From contig NZ_LT669940.1 of NCBI RefSeq assembly GCF_900128505.1, positions 1,668,764-1,732,763 on the forward strand: DNA of 64,000 nt. Direction: 5' to 3'. The notes under the pieces are model-generated. The model made no database searches, was not told the origin of the DNA, and was given only the letters and a program-made list of their open reading frames with translations. The DNA comes from Parabacteroides timonensis. GTDB taxonomy: Bacteria; Bacteroidota; Bacteroidia; Bacteroidales; Tannerellaceae. Numbering within the stretch: position 1 is the first letter of the stretch; every line of letters begins with the position of its first letter. The position numbers were made by a program, and so were the translations under genes. Positions 24,700 to 34,824 of this stretch are shown here, piece by piece.

Positions 24700-27600
24700 A
24701 TGTTAACAAAATCTAAACTAACTACAGTATGTATTCTCCTGACCGCCTTAGGTATGGGAGAAATAATCAATGCAACTGCTATTCCGAGCTCGACAAGCTT
24801 TGAGATCACACAACAAAAAAGCAGAGTCACAGGTCTTGTCGAAGATGAACACGGACCTATAGCCGGAGCTTCTATCTTTGTGAAAGAAACTTCCAATGGA
24901 ACGATCACCGATACGGATGGTAAGTTCTCGCTGGACGGAATGCAAAAAGGGGCTACACTTGTCATTTCATTCGTAGGACTAAAAACACAGGAAATTGTAT
25001 GGAATGGACAAAAGGTATTAGAAATCAAGATGGTCGATGAAGCACTGGATTTGGATGAAGTAGTCGTTGTTGCATACGGCACCGCCAAAAAATCTGCTTT
25101 TACAGGTTCTGCAGCCGTCGTTAATTCGGAAAAGTTAACCCAACGATCCACAACCAATGTAGTGCAAGCGCTGTCTGGTCAAGTGGCAGGTTTACAAATG
25201 ACCTCAGGCTCCGGGCAACCCGGGGGAGACGCTCCTACCCTGCTTATCCGTGGTATAGGCTCACTTAATGCCAAAAACGATCCTCTTATCATTGTAGACG
25301 GAATGCCTTATGAAGGAGGATGGAACAATATCAACCCGGCAGATGTCGAATCTGTTTCCGTACTTAAAGACGCTGCATCCAATGCACTTTACGGAGCACG
25401 CGGAGCCAACGGTGTCATCATCATTACAACAAAACAGGCAAAAGCGGGCGAAGCAAAAGTTACGGCTACCGCTAAATGGGGAGTCAATACCCGGGGTACA
25501 ATAGATTATGATTATATCAAAGACCCGGGAGAATATTATGAAGCACATTACAAAGCTTTATACAATCAATTGAGATACGTCAAAGGATTGCCTGAAAACG
25601 AAGCTTATGTACAAGCTAATACCAACATGGTAGGCAACATCAAAGAAAATGGCGGATTAACCTACAATGTATTTAATTATCCGGAAAATGAATATCTGAT
25701 CGGTCAAAACGGCAAACTAAACCCGAACGCCACAGTAGGCAGAGTCGTAAACGGACATATGCTTTATCCGGACAATTGGATAGATGAAGCTTACAGTTCG
25801 GCATTACGCCAGGAATACAATGTCAACATTGCCGGAGGTAGCAATAAAATGCAAATGTACGGTTCTTTCGGATATCTGAATGACGAAGGTGTTGTTCCGA
25901 ACGCCGGATATGAACGTTACTCCACCCGCTTCAAAGGTTCTTATCAGGCAAAGAGTTGGCTGAAGTTCGGAGCAAACATAAGCTATACGCACAGCAAAAC
26001 CTCCACTCTGTCAGAAAGCTATGACACAGACCTGTCCTCTTTTACAGAATCAATGGCTCCTATCTTCCCTGTATATATAAGGGATGAAAAAGGTAATATC
26101 ATGACAGATGAAAATGGCAAAATGTATGATTACGGAACCAACAACACAGCACTGGGGCTCGCCCGTGCCAATCATCCGAATGCATCCATACAATCGTCCA
26201 TGCTCAATTTCAGGGAAACAAATGCCAATACGCTGAATGGAAACGGTTTCATCGATATTACATTCCTGAAAGATTTCAAATTCACTTTCAATGCAGGTAC
26301 TACGATTCGCGAACAAAGATATTTTACAACAGGTAACCCATTCTACGGCTTCGGAGCGGAACAGAACGGAACAATATCCGTTTACCACTACCGTACAACA
26401 ACGCTCAACCTCCAACAGATATTAAATTACAACCGCAGTTTTGGCAAACACAATTTCTCAGCCATGTTGGGACATGAAAGCTATAAATACAACTATGTAC
26501 AATTATCCGCAGGTAAAAAAAATATGTTTTCTTATTGGGGCAACCATGAGCTAAACGGCGCTGTAATAGACGGCGCCTCCGCAGAATCGTACGCCAATAA
26601 TTATAATACCGAAGGCTATTTCCTCCGGGGATTATACGATTACGACAGTAAATACTTCTTTTCCGTATCTTATCGCCGGGACGCTTCGTCCCGTTTCCAT
26701 CCAGATCACTGGTGGGGGAATTTCTATTCGTTCGGGGGAGCATATCTGATGTCAAAAGAAGATTGGTTCAAGGTTGACTGGCTTGATTTGTTTAAAGTAA
26801 AATTCTCTGTCGGACAGCAGGGCAATGACAACTTAGGTTCGGATTTCCGTTATGTCGATACATATACTATTAAAAATAACAATGGTGAACTATCACTTGC
26901 ATTCAGCCAAAAAGGGAATAAGGATATCACCTGGGAAACTAACACCAATACGAATCTGGGAGTAGAATTTGAAATATTAAACAGAAAATTGACCGGTAGT
27001 ATAGAATACTTCCATCGTAAAACTACGGATATGCTGAACTGGTTCAATGTTCCGCTGTCATTGGGATATGCCGGATATTATGCAAATGTCGGCAATATGA
27101 TCAACCAGGGTATAGAGCTCGATTTTACTTATATACCCATCAATAAAAAGAATTTCACATGGAAAATCAATTTCAATCTGACACATTATAAGAACAAGAT
27201 CAGTTATCTGCCGGAAGATAAGAAAACGGATGTAATGGACGGGCATGCCGGATATATGAACGGAAGCAGATATTACGGAGAAGGATTGCCAATCAACACC
27301 TGGTATATGAATCAATATGCCGGCGTTTCGGAAGAAGGACTTTCCATGTGGTACTACACAGACAAAGAAACGGGAGAGAAAAAGACCACCACAACTTATT
27401 CGAGCGCCGATAATTATTTATGTGGAGACCCCAATCCGGATCTGTACGGAGGATTCGGTACGTCACTCAATATCTACGGTTTCGATTTCTCGGCACAACT
27501 GGCTTATTCTATCGGAGGAAAAACCTATGATTACGGATATTCCGGTATCATGTCTAATCCGACAGCATCGACAGTTGGTTATCGCTGGCATAAGGATGTA

Positions 27601-27927
27601 CTCGATGCCTGGTCACCCGATAATACAGGCTCACAGATTCCACGCTGGTATTTCAATGATTTGAACACTGCCTCTTTCTCAGACCGCTTCCTGATTGACG
27701 CCAGTTATCTGAGTTTACAGAATGTACAGGTAGGATACACTATTCCTAAAAGAATAACATCCCATCTGGGTGTCGATAACTTACGCCTGTACTTCGTTTG
27801 CGATAATGTATATTATTGGTCTAAAAGAAAAGGACTCGACCCACGACGCTCTTACAAAGGAGACGGGGCATCAGGAGTCATCTCTCCGCTACGCAGTTTT
27901 TCCGGAGGCCTAAGTCTGCAATTCTGA
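24700..27927 (+). CDS. SusC/RagA-family TonB-linked outer-membrane transporter
   Basis: A 1075-residue protein with a signal peptide, a CarboxypepD_reg-like domain (about residues 43-120, RVTGLVEDEHGPIAGASIFV), a TonB-box region (LDEVVVVAYGT), a plug domain with the IIVDGMPYEGGW motif, and a 22-strand-type barrel ending in the terminal Phe of GGLSLQF. There is no STN domain, so it is not expected to signal to an anti-sigma factor. It forms a glycan or peptide importer with the SusD-like protein 28 nt downstream. No enzyme or regulator adjoins the pair. Expression probably depends on the invertible promoter upstream. Confidence 0.95.
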   Translation: MLTKSKLTTVCILLTALGMGEIINATAIPSSTSFEITQQKSRVTGLVEDEHGPIAGASIFVKETSNGTITDTDGKFSLDGMQKGATLVISFVGLKTQEIVWNGQKVLEIKMVDEALDLDEVVVVAYGTAKKSAFTGSAAVVNSEKLTQRSTTNVVQALSGQVAGLQMTSGSGQPGGDAPTLLIRGIGSLNAKNDPLIIVDGMPYEGGWNNINPADVESVSVLKDAASNALYGARGANGVIIITTKQAKAGEAKVTATAKWGVNTRGTIDYDYIKDPGEYYEAHYKALYNQLRYVKGLPENEAYVQANTNMVGNIKENGGLTYNVFNYPENEYLIGQNGKLNPNATVGRVVNGHMLYPDNWIDEAYSSALRQEYNVNIAGGSNKMQMYGSFGYLNDEGVVPNAGYERYSTRFKGSYQAKSWLKFGANISYTHSKTSTLSESYDTDLSSFTESMAPIFPVYIRDEKGNIMTDENGKMYDYGTNNTALGLARANHPNASIQSSMLNFRETNANTLNGNGFIDITFLKDFKFTFNAGTTIREQRYFTTGNPFYGFGAEQNGTISVYHYRTTTLNLQQILNYNRSFGKHNFSAMLGHESYKYNYVQLSAGKKNMFSYWGNHELNGAVIDGASAESYANNYNTEGYFLRGLYDYDSKYFFSVSYRRDASSRFHPDHWWGNFYSFGGAYLMSKEDWFKVDWLDLFKVKFSVGQQGNDNLGSDFRYVDTYTIKNNNGELSLAFSQKGNKDITWETNTNTNLGVEFEILNRKLTGSIEYFHRKTTDMLNWFNVPLSLGYAGYYANVGNMINQGIELDFTYIPINKKNFTWKINFNLTHYKNKISYLPEDKKTDVMDGHAGYMNGSRYYGEGLPINTWYMNQYAGVSEEGLSMWYYTDKETGEKKTTTTYSSADNYLCGDPNPDLYGGFGTSLNIYGFDFSAQLAYSIGGKTYDYGYSGIMSNPTASTVGYRWHKDVLDAWSPDNTGSQIPRWYFNDLNTASFSDRFLIDASYLSLQNVQVGYTIPKRITSHLGVDNLRLYFVCDNVYYWSKRKGLDPRRSYKGDGASGVISPLRSFSGGLSLQF

Positions 27928-27955
27928 TTATATCCAACTATTAAATTTAGAAACA

Positions 27956-29677
27956 ATGAAAACGAAAAATATATTTAAAGTCACAACAGTTGCCGGCCTG
28001 TTATCTTTGGGCCTGGGAATGAATAGTTGCATTGAACAAACGTTTCCTGAAAGTTCCACCGTTACAGCCGACCAGATAGCCGATTCGCCGGCAGGTATGC
28101 AGGCCATGCTCAATGCCGTAGTCGGTTATATAAACACCTATAATTCGTATGGTAATGGTTATAATTTTGACTTCGGTTACAGTGCTTTCGGTATGACAAG
28201 GGAAACGATGGGCGAAGATTTTTTCGTATACAAATCCAATTACGATTATTTCAGTACCTTCGGAACCTGTAGGACATTGGCCGAATCATCGACAGTAAAC
28301 AGCCTCTATTATTTCTACTACAAATTCCTGAACAATGCAAACAACCTGATACGACTGATCGATCCCGAAACAACGAATGAAACGAACAAGCAATATCTCG
28401 GTATAGCCAAGACGTTCCGTGCAATGATCTATATGGATATCAGCCGTTTCTTCGAATATAAGAAGACAGGAATCGCCAAACTGGACAATGAGGCAGAGGC
28501 TAACAAAGTATATGGACTAACAGTTCCCATCATTTATGAAGATATGCCCGAAACGGATGCACGTAATAATCCACGTGTTCCCTTTTATACAATGTACGAG
28601 TATATACTGAACGACCTGAATAAGGCGGAGGAATTATTGCAGGATTATGTACGACCGACCAAGAACATACCGGATCTTACTGTTATATACGGTTTGAAAG
28701 CACGCTTCTGGCTCGAATTAGGTTCCCGCTTTGAGAAATATCCGAACGACCTTTCAGCTCTTACCCAAAATGTTCAGATAGGAATCAATTCAACAAAAGA
28801 TTGTTACGACAAAGCAATCGAATATGCAAAAAAAGCAAGATCGAACAGCAATGCAAGCCCGTTGACAGAAGAAGAATGGTTCGGCGGGAAAAATTATACC
28901 ACTGCATTCAATAGCATACAGACCGGAGCATGGCTATGGGGGTCTATTATGAATCAGGAAAATATCCATAGCACGTGGTTAAATTACGCCGGAAATATTT
29001 GTTCGGAACAAACCTTCGGTGTTGGAAATACGGCCTATTGGGCCTGCCGTACGATCAGTAAAAACTTATTCGATCAGATACCGGATACCGACTGGCGTAA
29101 AACGACCTGGATAGCACCGGAAGATGCAGGTAAAGCACCCGGTAATAAATACCATACGATATTGTCGGAAAGCGGATTCAAGTTATTACCGCCTTATACG
29201 CATTTGAAGTTTAAGCCAAAAGAGGGAAATATGATTGATGCGAATGTCGGTGCTCCGATCGACTACCTTATGATGCGTGTTGAAGAAATGTACTTTATAG
29301 AAGCGGAAGCACTTGGAGCAAGCCAGGGTGTTGCAGCAGGCGTAAATGCATTACAGAATTTTATGACAACCTACCGTTATCCGGAATATACCTGCAATGC
29401 TACAACACTGGAGGAGTTCAGAAAAGAACTTATATTGCAAAAAAGGATAGAGTTTTGGGGAGAAGGGATTATTTTCTGGGACTACAAACGTCTGGAACTT
29501 CCGGTTAAAAGAGGATATCCGGGAACCAATGCACCAGTCGGATATCGTATGAACTCAATTGAAGGTTATTGCGCTCCCTGGTTCAATGTCTTTTTCAGCA
29601 AATACGAATCATTGCAAAACAAAGCAATTGTATTGAATCCGGATCCATCATCCGCCATAGAAGACTGGACAGAATAA
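27956..29677 (+). CDS. SusD/RagB-family surface lipoprotein
   Basis: A 573-residue lipoprotein (signal peptide ending LGMNSC) with the SusD helical-repeat architecture and the conserved C-terminal segment ELILQKRIEFWGEGIIFWD. It acts as the lid of the SusC channel and binds the ligand at the cell surface. The ligand cannot be read from sequence. It is the last gene of its operon; a palindromic element follows. Confidence 0.93.
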   Translation: MKTKNIFKVTTVAGLLSLGLGMNSCIEQTFPESSTVTADQIADSPAGMQAMLNAVVGYINTYNSYGNGYNFDFGYSAFGMTRETMGEDFFVYKSNYDYFSTFGTCRTLAESSTVNSLYYFYYKFLNNANNLIRLIDPETTNETNKQYLGIAKTFRAMIYMDISRFFEYKKTGIAKLDNEAEANKVYGLTVPIIYEDMPETDARNNPRVPFYTMYEYILNDLNKAEELLQDYVRPTKNIPDLTVIYGLKARFWLELGSRFEKYPNDLSALTQNVQIGINSTKDCYDKAIEYAKKARSNSNASPLTEEEWFGGKNYTTAFNSIQTGAWLWGSIMNQENIHSTWLNYAGNICSEQTFGVGNTAYWACRTISKNLFDQIPDTDWRKTTWIAPEDAGKAPGNKYHTILSESGFKLLPPYTHLKFKPKEGNMIDANVGAPIDYLMMRVEEMYFIEAEALGASQGVAAGVNALQNFMTTYRYPEYTCNATTLEEFRKELILQKRIEFWGEGIIFWDYKRLELPVKRGYPGTNAPVGYRMNSIEGYCAPWFNVFFSKYESLQNKAIVLNPDPSSAIEDWTE

Positions 29678-29685
29678 AAAATGGT

Positions 29686-29827
29686 TATAAGGCGGTGTGT
29701 CAAAACTCCGTTTTGTCATGGCGGACTTGATCCGCCATCTCATATTAAGCACTGGTTATCAGTGTAGGATGCGATCCCGGGTAAAGCCCGGGATGACAGG
29801 ACAGTGCATTATGACACACCTCCTATA
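29686..29827. repeat. palindromic repeat element (MITE- or REP-like)
   Basis: Outer arms 29686-29702 and 29812-29827 are near-perfect inverted copies around GGTGTGTCA. Inside are three nested hairpins: AAAACTCCGTTTT, TGGCGGA/TCCGCCA and ATCCCGGG/CCCGGGAT. It sits between convergent genes and may also stop transcription. Confidence 0.65.
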
Positions 29828-29842
29828 ATAAATAGATCTTTA

Positions 29843-30295
29843 TTATCGTCTCACCAATGTATATTTATACGCCGTCTCCGTACAATCCTGAATGAATAAC
29901 GTATCACCGCTTATTGCTAACGGATAGGAAGGATTGGTGGCATAAAAGACATCCATCAGGTAGCCGGCATCCGTATCGGCTTTCCGCCAGTTCAGGTCGC
30001 CGGGCTCATCCTTACCTTCTTCTGTCCAGATATATTTGTCGCCGTTGAAAGTGATAAAAGTATTTTCAAATTCGCAGGTCTCACGGGGATTCTCTCCGCT
30101 GACCAATTCCCATTTCCCATTTACCAGCTCTTTGACTTCGGTCAACTCCTTGTCGCAAAGAGATGTTCTGACGATAGCCTGAGACGTAGTTTTTATCTCT
30201 TTCCGATCAGATTTGCTCTTGCAACTGCTTGTCCCGATCAGGCATAGACCGGCTATGGCCAGGATGGCAATAAGACTCTTTTTCACGTTATTCAT
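29843..30295 (-). CDS. small lipoprotein, lipocalin-like
   Basis: A 150-residue protein with a lipobox (IGTSSC). The mature part is a small beta-rich domain (NGKWELVSGENPRETCEF ... YKYTLVRR) of the kind annotated as lipocalin-like in Bacteroidota. It starts 10 nt after the upstream TPR/pseudo-protease gene, so they share an operon. Function unknown. Confidence 0.75.
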   Translation of the reverse strand: MNNVKKSLIAILAIAGLCLIGTSSCKSKSDRKEIKTTSQAIVRTSLCDKELTEVKELVNGKWELVSGENPRETCEFENTFITFNGDKYIWTEEGKDEPGDLNWRKADTDAGYLMDVFYATNPSYPLAISGDTLFIQDCTETAYKYTLVRR

Positions 30296-30305
30296 ATCCG
30301 ATATT

Positions 30306-32048
30306 TTATTTACAATGTTCTTTGATCAGTCTTTCAGCCAACGGATCACCCAACTCTTTTGCTTTGTTAAGGGCTTCGCAAGCCTCTGCTTTCTTCTCCA
30401 TACGGACATAGCAGATACCTTTCAGACGGTAGCAAGCAGCAAAATCGGGAGCCACTTTCAAGGCATTCTCGATACTCGTCAATGCATCGTTATAGTTTTT
30501 CATGCGGACATAAACGGAAGCTTCTTCCGCACGGTAATCGGGAATATCCGGACTCAGTCGGATCGCTTCTTTAATATCGGCTAAAGCACCTTCCAGATCA
30601 TCGGAGCGGAATTTAGCCTGTTCGCGATAATAATAGAAATTGCTGGTTACATCACCGTTCATGGCCTTATAATACAGGTCGTAGTCGGCAATAGCCTCTG
30701 CATACTGGGACAGGCGTAGCTTCCAGTCAATACGTTCAAGGATATATTGCCCGGCTTCCGGAGTCAATGGTAGACCGCTCTTCTCGATCGCACCATCCAA
30801 CAGCGCAATGATATCACCGATATTGAAACCTGTTACATTCTCTTTTGCCTTTGCAGCCCAGTAGAAAGAGGTTGGCGATGCCAGGTCGCTGTTATTCACA
30901 ACCATATACTCATTATAAGCCTGTTCGTATTCTTTCAGGAAGAAATGGATATCTCCCGCCAGTTGGTGATAAACAGGAAGATCTTCCTCCTGGATTGCCT
31001 TCTGAATAGTTTCCTGGGCAGCTTGTACGGACCATGCCGGATCGGTCAGGGTCGTATCGCCGGCGGCTACATTATAGATCAGTTTAGCCTGATTATAATA
31101 AACGTCCCCTTTTTTATCGCTAAACTTTGAAGCAGTCTTAATATCATCCAACGCCTTATTCAGATAGTCAGCCTGTTCAGCCGGAGTAGAAGCCAGTTCA
31201 ATACGACGACCGGCATAGTGAGAGGCACGGTTCAGATAACCGTCTGCCGAGTTCGGGAAAGTAGCAATAAAATCATTCAATGTCTCCAGATAACTTTTTG
31301 CATCCTGTGTGCTACCTTTCAGGAATAAAGCGACCTGCGCTTGTTCTTCATCCGCCGGCCATGCCTTCTTTATACCTATATTATTATAGACTGTATTCAG
31401 GAAATCGGTTGCAGCCATAGACAGGCTATTGGTATAAGCAGCCGATACGGCATACGAAACATCTTTCTTACCGGAAGCATCCGCCTGTGCCAATCCGAAT
31501 ACCAGACCTTCAGCATTCAGAATCGGAGCATTTGTCTGTCCGTCTTCCAGGGGTATCGATAATTTATAATAACTGTAAGGATCTTTCAGTTTGCTGACTT
31601 CCGTGATCGTTCCCTGTCCGAAGTTGGGCGTTTTTGCCGTAGTATACGGTAACAGATAAGCTGCTGTTCCCACGGCTAACGGATCGGAAGCGATGGAAAG
31701 GAACTGCACTTTCTTCGGCGCTTCGCTCTTCACTTTTATGACATCATACAACTCGTCGGCTCCGACAACAGCCATCACGGGGTAGGTTTTCCCATCCACA
31801 TCGGTGATCGTTGCCTTCTCAGCACCTTTAAACAGATCGTAACCAGCAAGGACATCGCCTGTTTCGGAAACATAAAAACCTGTTCCTGATGTAAGTTTAG
31901 CTCCGTCTTTCCCGTATGTAGTGATTAAAACAACGGCCTTTTTACTTTTGTCCATCCATTTAGGGGCGTTCTTCTGTGCTGTTGCCGGTAATAAATGGCA
32001 ACAAATTAAAATAAGTAGTAATAGTGTTTGTTTCATTTCTTTTCTCAT
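30306..32048 (-). CDS. TPR protein with degenerate HtrA-like protease domain
   Basis: A 580-residue exported protein (signal peptide ending near TAQK). Residues ~35-215 follow the trypsin/HtrA pattern (SGTGFYVSETGDVLA ... VGADELYDVIKVK ... EDGQTNAPILNAEG). The catalytic His position is Tyr70 and the catalytic Ser position is Asn173; only Asp102 is retained. The domain is therefore probably a non-catalytic binding module. Residues ~260-575 are TPR-type helical repeats, which mediate protein contacts. A minus-strand -7 TACATTTG (32066-32073) lies ~20 nt upstream of the start. It is the first gene of a two-gene operon. Confidence 0.85.
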   Translation of the reverse strand: MRKEMKQTLLLLILICCHLLPATAQKNAPKWMDKSKKAVVLITTYGKDGAKLTSGTGFYVSETGDVLAGYDLFKGAEKATITDVDGKTYPVMAVVGADELYDVIKVKSEAPKKVQFLSIASDPLAVGTAAYLLPYTTAKTPNFGQGTITEVSKLKDPYSYYKLSIPLEDGQTNAPILNAEGLVFGLAQADASGKKDVSYAVSAAYTNSLSMAATDFLNTVYNNIGIKKAWPADEEQAQVALFLKGSTQDAKSYLETLNDFIATFPNSADGYLNRASHYAGRRIELASTPAEQADYLNKALDDIKTASKFSDKKGDVYYNQAKLIYNVAAGDTTLTDPAWSVQAAQETIQKAIQEEDLPVYHQLAGDIHFFLKEYEQAYNEYMVVNNSDLASPTSFYWAAKAKENVTGFNIGDIIALLDGAIEKSGLPLTPEAGQYILERIDWKLRLSQYAEAIADYDLYYKAMNGDVTSNFYYYREQAKFRSDDLEGALADIKEAIRLSPDIPDYRAEEASVYVRMKNYNDALTSIENALKVAPDFAACYRLKGICYVRMEKKAEACEALNKAKELGDPLAERLIKEHCK

Positions 32049-32459
32049 GTTATCAGATATGCCGACAAATGTAATACTTTATTGTCTTTGTACATATTGT
32101 CAGAGTATAAATTTATCCGCTAACGTACGCAGCAGGCAGATGCAGCAGGTTAGGCTTCACCTGTCACAACCGTCCCAACTCATTAGTAAATAACGACATA
32201 TAGTAAAAGGTAACCCTTCACCATCCTTTCACAAATAGGACGACACCAAACAATAAATGGGTAACGACCCATTCCCGAATAGATAGTTAATATCTTGCCT
32301 GAAAAAAACAAGGGTGTTTTGAAATGTAAAGACAGGACTTTTAAAGATAAAAGAGAGGACTTTCGTTTTCAAAAGTCCTGACTTTTTTAGGAGGTTTCAG
32401 ACCCTTCACTGTACTTCACTCAATACCAAAATATTACCGGCAATGTGAAAGGTGAAACG
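32049..32459. other. 411-bp intergenic region with competing hairpins
   Basis: No convincing gene. Near the TPR gene it holds that gene's -7 element. A plus-strand hairpin uses arms 32333-32342 and 32371-32380 (CAGGACTTTT/AAAAGTCCTG), followed by a T-run. A second AGGACTTT copy near 32356-32363 could compete for the same right arm. On the minus strand this lies downstream of the exporter operon, so it may act as its terminator. A small hairpin AATGGGT/ACCCATT lies near 32253-32272. Confidence 0.5.
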
Positions 32460-33644
32460 TCACCGATGTGACTTCCAGATATTATACCTGTATACCAAAC
32501 ATGCCAGTATAAAATATACCGCGCACTGAATCCACAGCGTCACATACTCCGTATGTATCCCAGCCATCGAGGCTCCCATCGAGTTTAATTTGACATAAGC
32601 CAAAGTGGCCGGTGCTGCCGGTATAAGGAAATGCGATAACTTCCAATACCAGGGCATCAATTCCAATGGATAAGATACGCCGGAAAGGAAAATCAGACCG
32701 ACAGAGAAAAAGGCGATCATCAACAAAGGGGCATCGGAGTCGGTAAAGAACAAAGATGCCGTCAAGCCGAAAAAACTGGTCGCCATCAGGAACGGGATCA
32801 ATAACATAATGATATTCCATACATTCCCGATATCCGGCAGGTCAAAGACAAAAGGAATCAATCCCAGCAGGAAGAGGGAGAAAATGGCATACAACATCAT
32901 ATAGACAAATGTTTTCCCTACGACCAGCCGCATGGCCTGTGCAAACGAAGAAGGATAGGACTGTAATAAATGAAACTGCCGTTCCTCCCCGCTGACCATA
33001 CCGATCACCATCAACAAGGTCTGGAACATAATGACGATCAATACGGCCGGTATCAGGTAAGTACCGTAACCTTCCGTGTAGTTATACAAAGCCGTACCCG
33101 CCACATTGATCGGCTGCGCGGAAGCCAGTTGTTCCGCATCTCCGGCGGGAAGGAATACCAGCATCTCCGGGCGGTAGCGGTCGTTGAGTACCAGCATAGA
33201 GCCGGCCGATGCTTCCTGTATCGACAGATAATAAAGGAAAGCACTGGTCGTTTCATACATGATAAAGATAGACTCATCACCACGCGAAACCCGGTCGGTG
33301 AAATCGGACGGCAGGTATAAGATACCGGCAGCCTCGTCGAGTTTCATCAATTCCTTTGCCTGCGGAAAATCTTCGCCGGTAGCTATCACATCGACCTGTG
33401 GCATTGCATTCAACAGGCGGATATATTCGCGGCTAAGCTCCGTCTTCGAATTATCCACCACAACGACCGGCACATTACGTACCACGTCGGGGGCATACAT
33501 ATAATTATATAATAGACCGTACATAAAAATACCTCCCATCAATACCAGAACGATGGCGAAGCTGCCCGAAATGGTCTTGAACTCATTCAGGATGATAGAG
33601 GATATATTAGTCAGACCTGCCTTTATGTTATTTGATATTTTCAT
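32460..33644 (-). CDS. ABC-2 type transporter permease (second of pair)
   Basis: A 394-residue membrane protein with one N-terminal helix, a large periplasmic domain and five or so C-terminal helices, the YhhJ/YbhR-type ABC-2 layout. It overlaps the upstream permease gene by 17 nt. The two probably pair as a heterodimer exporting a drug or lipid together with the HlyD-like adaptor and TolC-like channel encoded upstream. No ATP-binding subunit is encoded in this operon. Confidence 0.9.
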   Translation of the reverse strand: MKISNNIKAGLTNISSIILNEFKTISGSFAIVLVLMGGIFMYGLLYNYMYAPDVVRNVPVVVVDNSKTELSREYIRLLNAMPQVDVIATGEDFPQAKELMKLDEAAGILYLPSDFTDRVSRGDESIFIMYETTSAFLYYLSIQEASAGSMLVLNDRYRPEMLVFLPAGDAEQLASAQPINVAGTALYNYTEGYGTYLIPAVLIVIMFQTLLMVIGMVSGEERQFHLLQSYPSSFAQAMRLVVGKTFVYMMLYAIFSLFLLGLIPFVFDLPDIGNVWNIIMLLIPFLMATSFFGLTASLFFTDSDAPLLMIAFFSVGLIFLSGVSYPLELMPWYWKLSHFLIPAAPATLAYVKLNSMGASMAGIHTEYVTLWIQCAVYFILACLVYRYNIWKSHR

Positions 33645-34812
33645 ACTTATGACTTAAAATTGCTCTTTTTAAATGCGGCACTATCAGAAAAGCCACCAGG
33701 ATGAAACAGAACAGCGCACCGAAATTCCACCAGGTATAGGCAAACCCATAATCGCCGTACAAAAGATTTTGATTGATCTCCACAAAATGGCGCACCGGAA
33801 ACAGGAACGAAGTGTAATAAACCGGAGCATACATGGATGGAGCCGGAAAAGTGACACCCGACAAAGTTGCTCCCAACGATCCGACCATCGACACGATACT
33901 GATAATGATACTGATCGCCGGAAAGAGGGAGAACAGAAAGACGGCCAATGCCTGCGTTGCAATCACAAACAAGATCGAAGTCAGGTTCAATGGCCAGAAC
34001 CCACAGGAGAACGGGATATTCATAGGACCGAACATCACATAATTTCCGAGGATACTCATCAGGGAAAAGATGATCGTGTAAGGCAACAGTTTCCCGAAAA
34101 GGGCGGTAACCATATTCATATCAGCCGTTGCCAGCCACTCGTCGCCGGTACGGAATTTCACTTCGCTACCGACGGCATACACCGTTGTTAACAGGATGAT
34201 CACCTGGAAGAAGATAAAGAAAAACGGATTGCTCAGGTAAACGGAGTAATCGAGATCGGGATTATACAACGGATGGTTCTGTGCCTCGATCGGGAGCAGG
34301 AAGGTCGTTACCTGCTTCTGGTTGATCCCCATAGCAACGGCCTCGGAAACGATCGGCGACATGGATAGTGTACGGAGCACATTCTCGAATGCACCTCTGA
34401 CCTCACCACCGACACTTAATAAGGCATAATGATAATAGTAGGATAAGGTAGCCTGTCGCCCACCCGTCACGTCTGCTTCAAATTGATTCGGGATCACCAG
34501 GTAACCATATATCTCTTTCGCCTGTATCGCTTTACGGGCCGTCTCGGCATCAACGTAATGCCGCGTCACCCGGAAAGTGGGAACGGCTTCGACCTGACGG
34601 ATCACTTCACGCGACAAAGCGGTCTGATCCTGATCTACAATACCCACCGGAATATTTTCCATCTGCCCGTTACCGAAGATCGTAGACATGAAGAAGACAC
34701 AAAACAGGGGTAACACGATGCAAACCCCGAAATAGAGCCTGCGTGAAACCATCCGATGCAATTCCCGATGAAATACATTGTAAAAAGGACTATGTTGTTT
34801 ATTACTACTCAT
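33628..34812 (-). CDS. ABC-2 type transporter permease (first of pair)
   Basis: A 394-residue protein with the same architecture as its neighbour: N-terminal helix (FGVCIVLPLFCVFFMSTIF), extracytoplasmic domain of ~150 residues, then a helix bundle. It belongs to the ABC-2 export permeases. The gene is 12 nt downstream of the HlyD-like gene. Equal length and similar layout suggest an old duplication with the second permease. Confidence 0.9.
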   Translation of the reverse strand: MSSNKQHSPFYNVFHRELHRMVSRRLYFGVCIVLPLFCVFFMSTIFGNGQMENIPVGIVDQDQTALSREVIRQVEAVPTFRVTRHYVDAETARKAIQAKEIYGYLVIPNQFEADVTGGRQATLSYYYHYALLSVGGEVRGAFENVLRTLSMSPIVSEAVAMGINQKQVTTFLLPIEAQNHPLYNPDLDYSVYLSNPFFFIFFQVIILLTTVYAVGSEVKFRTGDEWLATADMNMVTALFGKLLPYTIIFSLMSILGNYVMFGPMNIPFSCGFWPLNLTSILFVIATQALAVFLFSLFPAISIIISIVSMVGSLGATLSGVTFPAPSMYAPVYYTSFLFPVRHFVEINQNLLYGDYGFAYTWWNFGALFCFILVAFLIVPHLKRAILSHKYENIK

Positions 34813-34824
34813 AGATGATACCGG

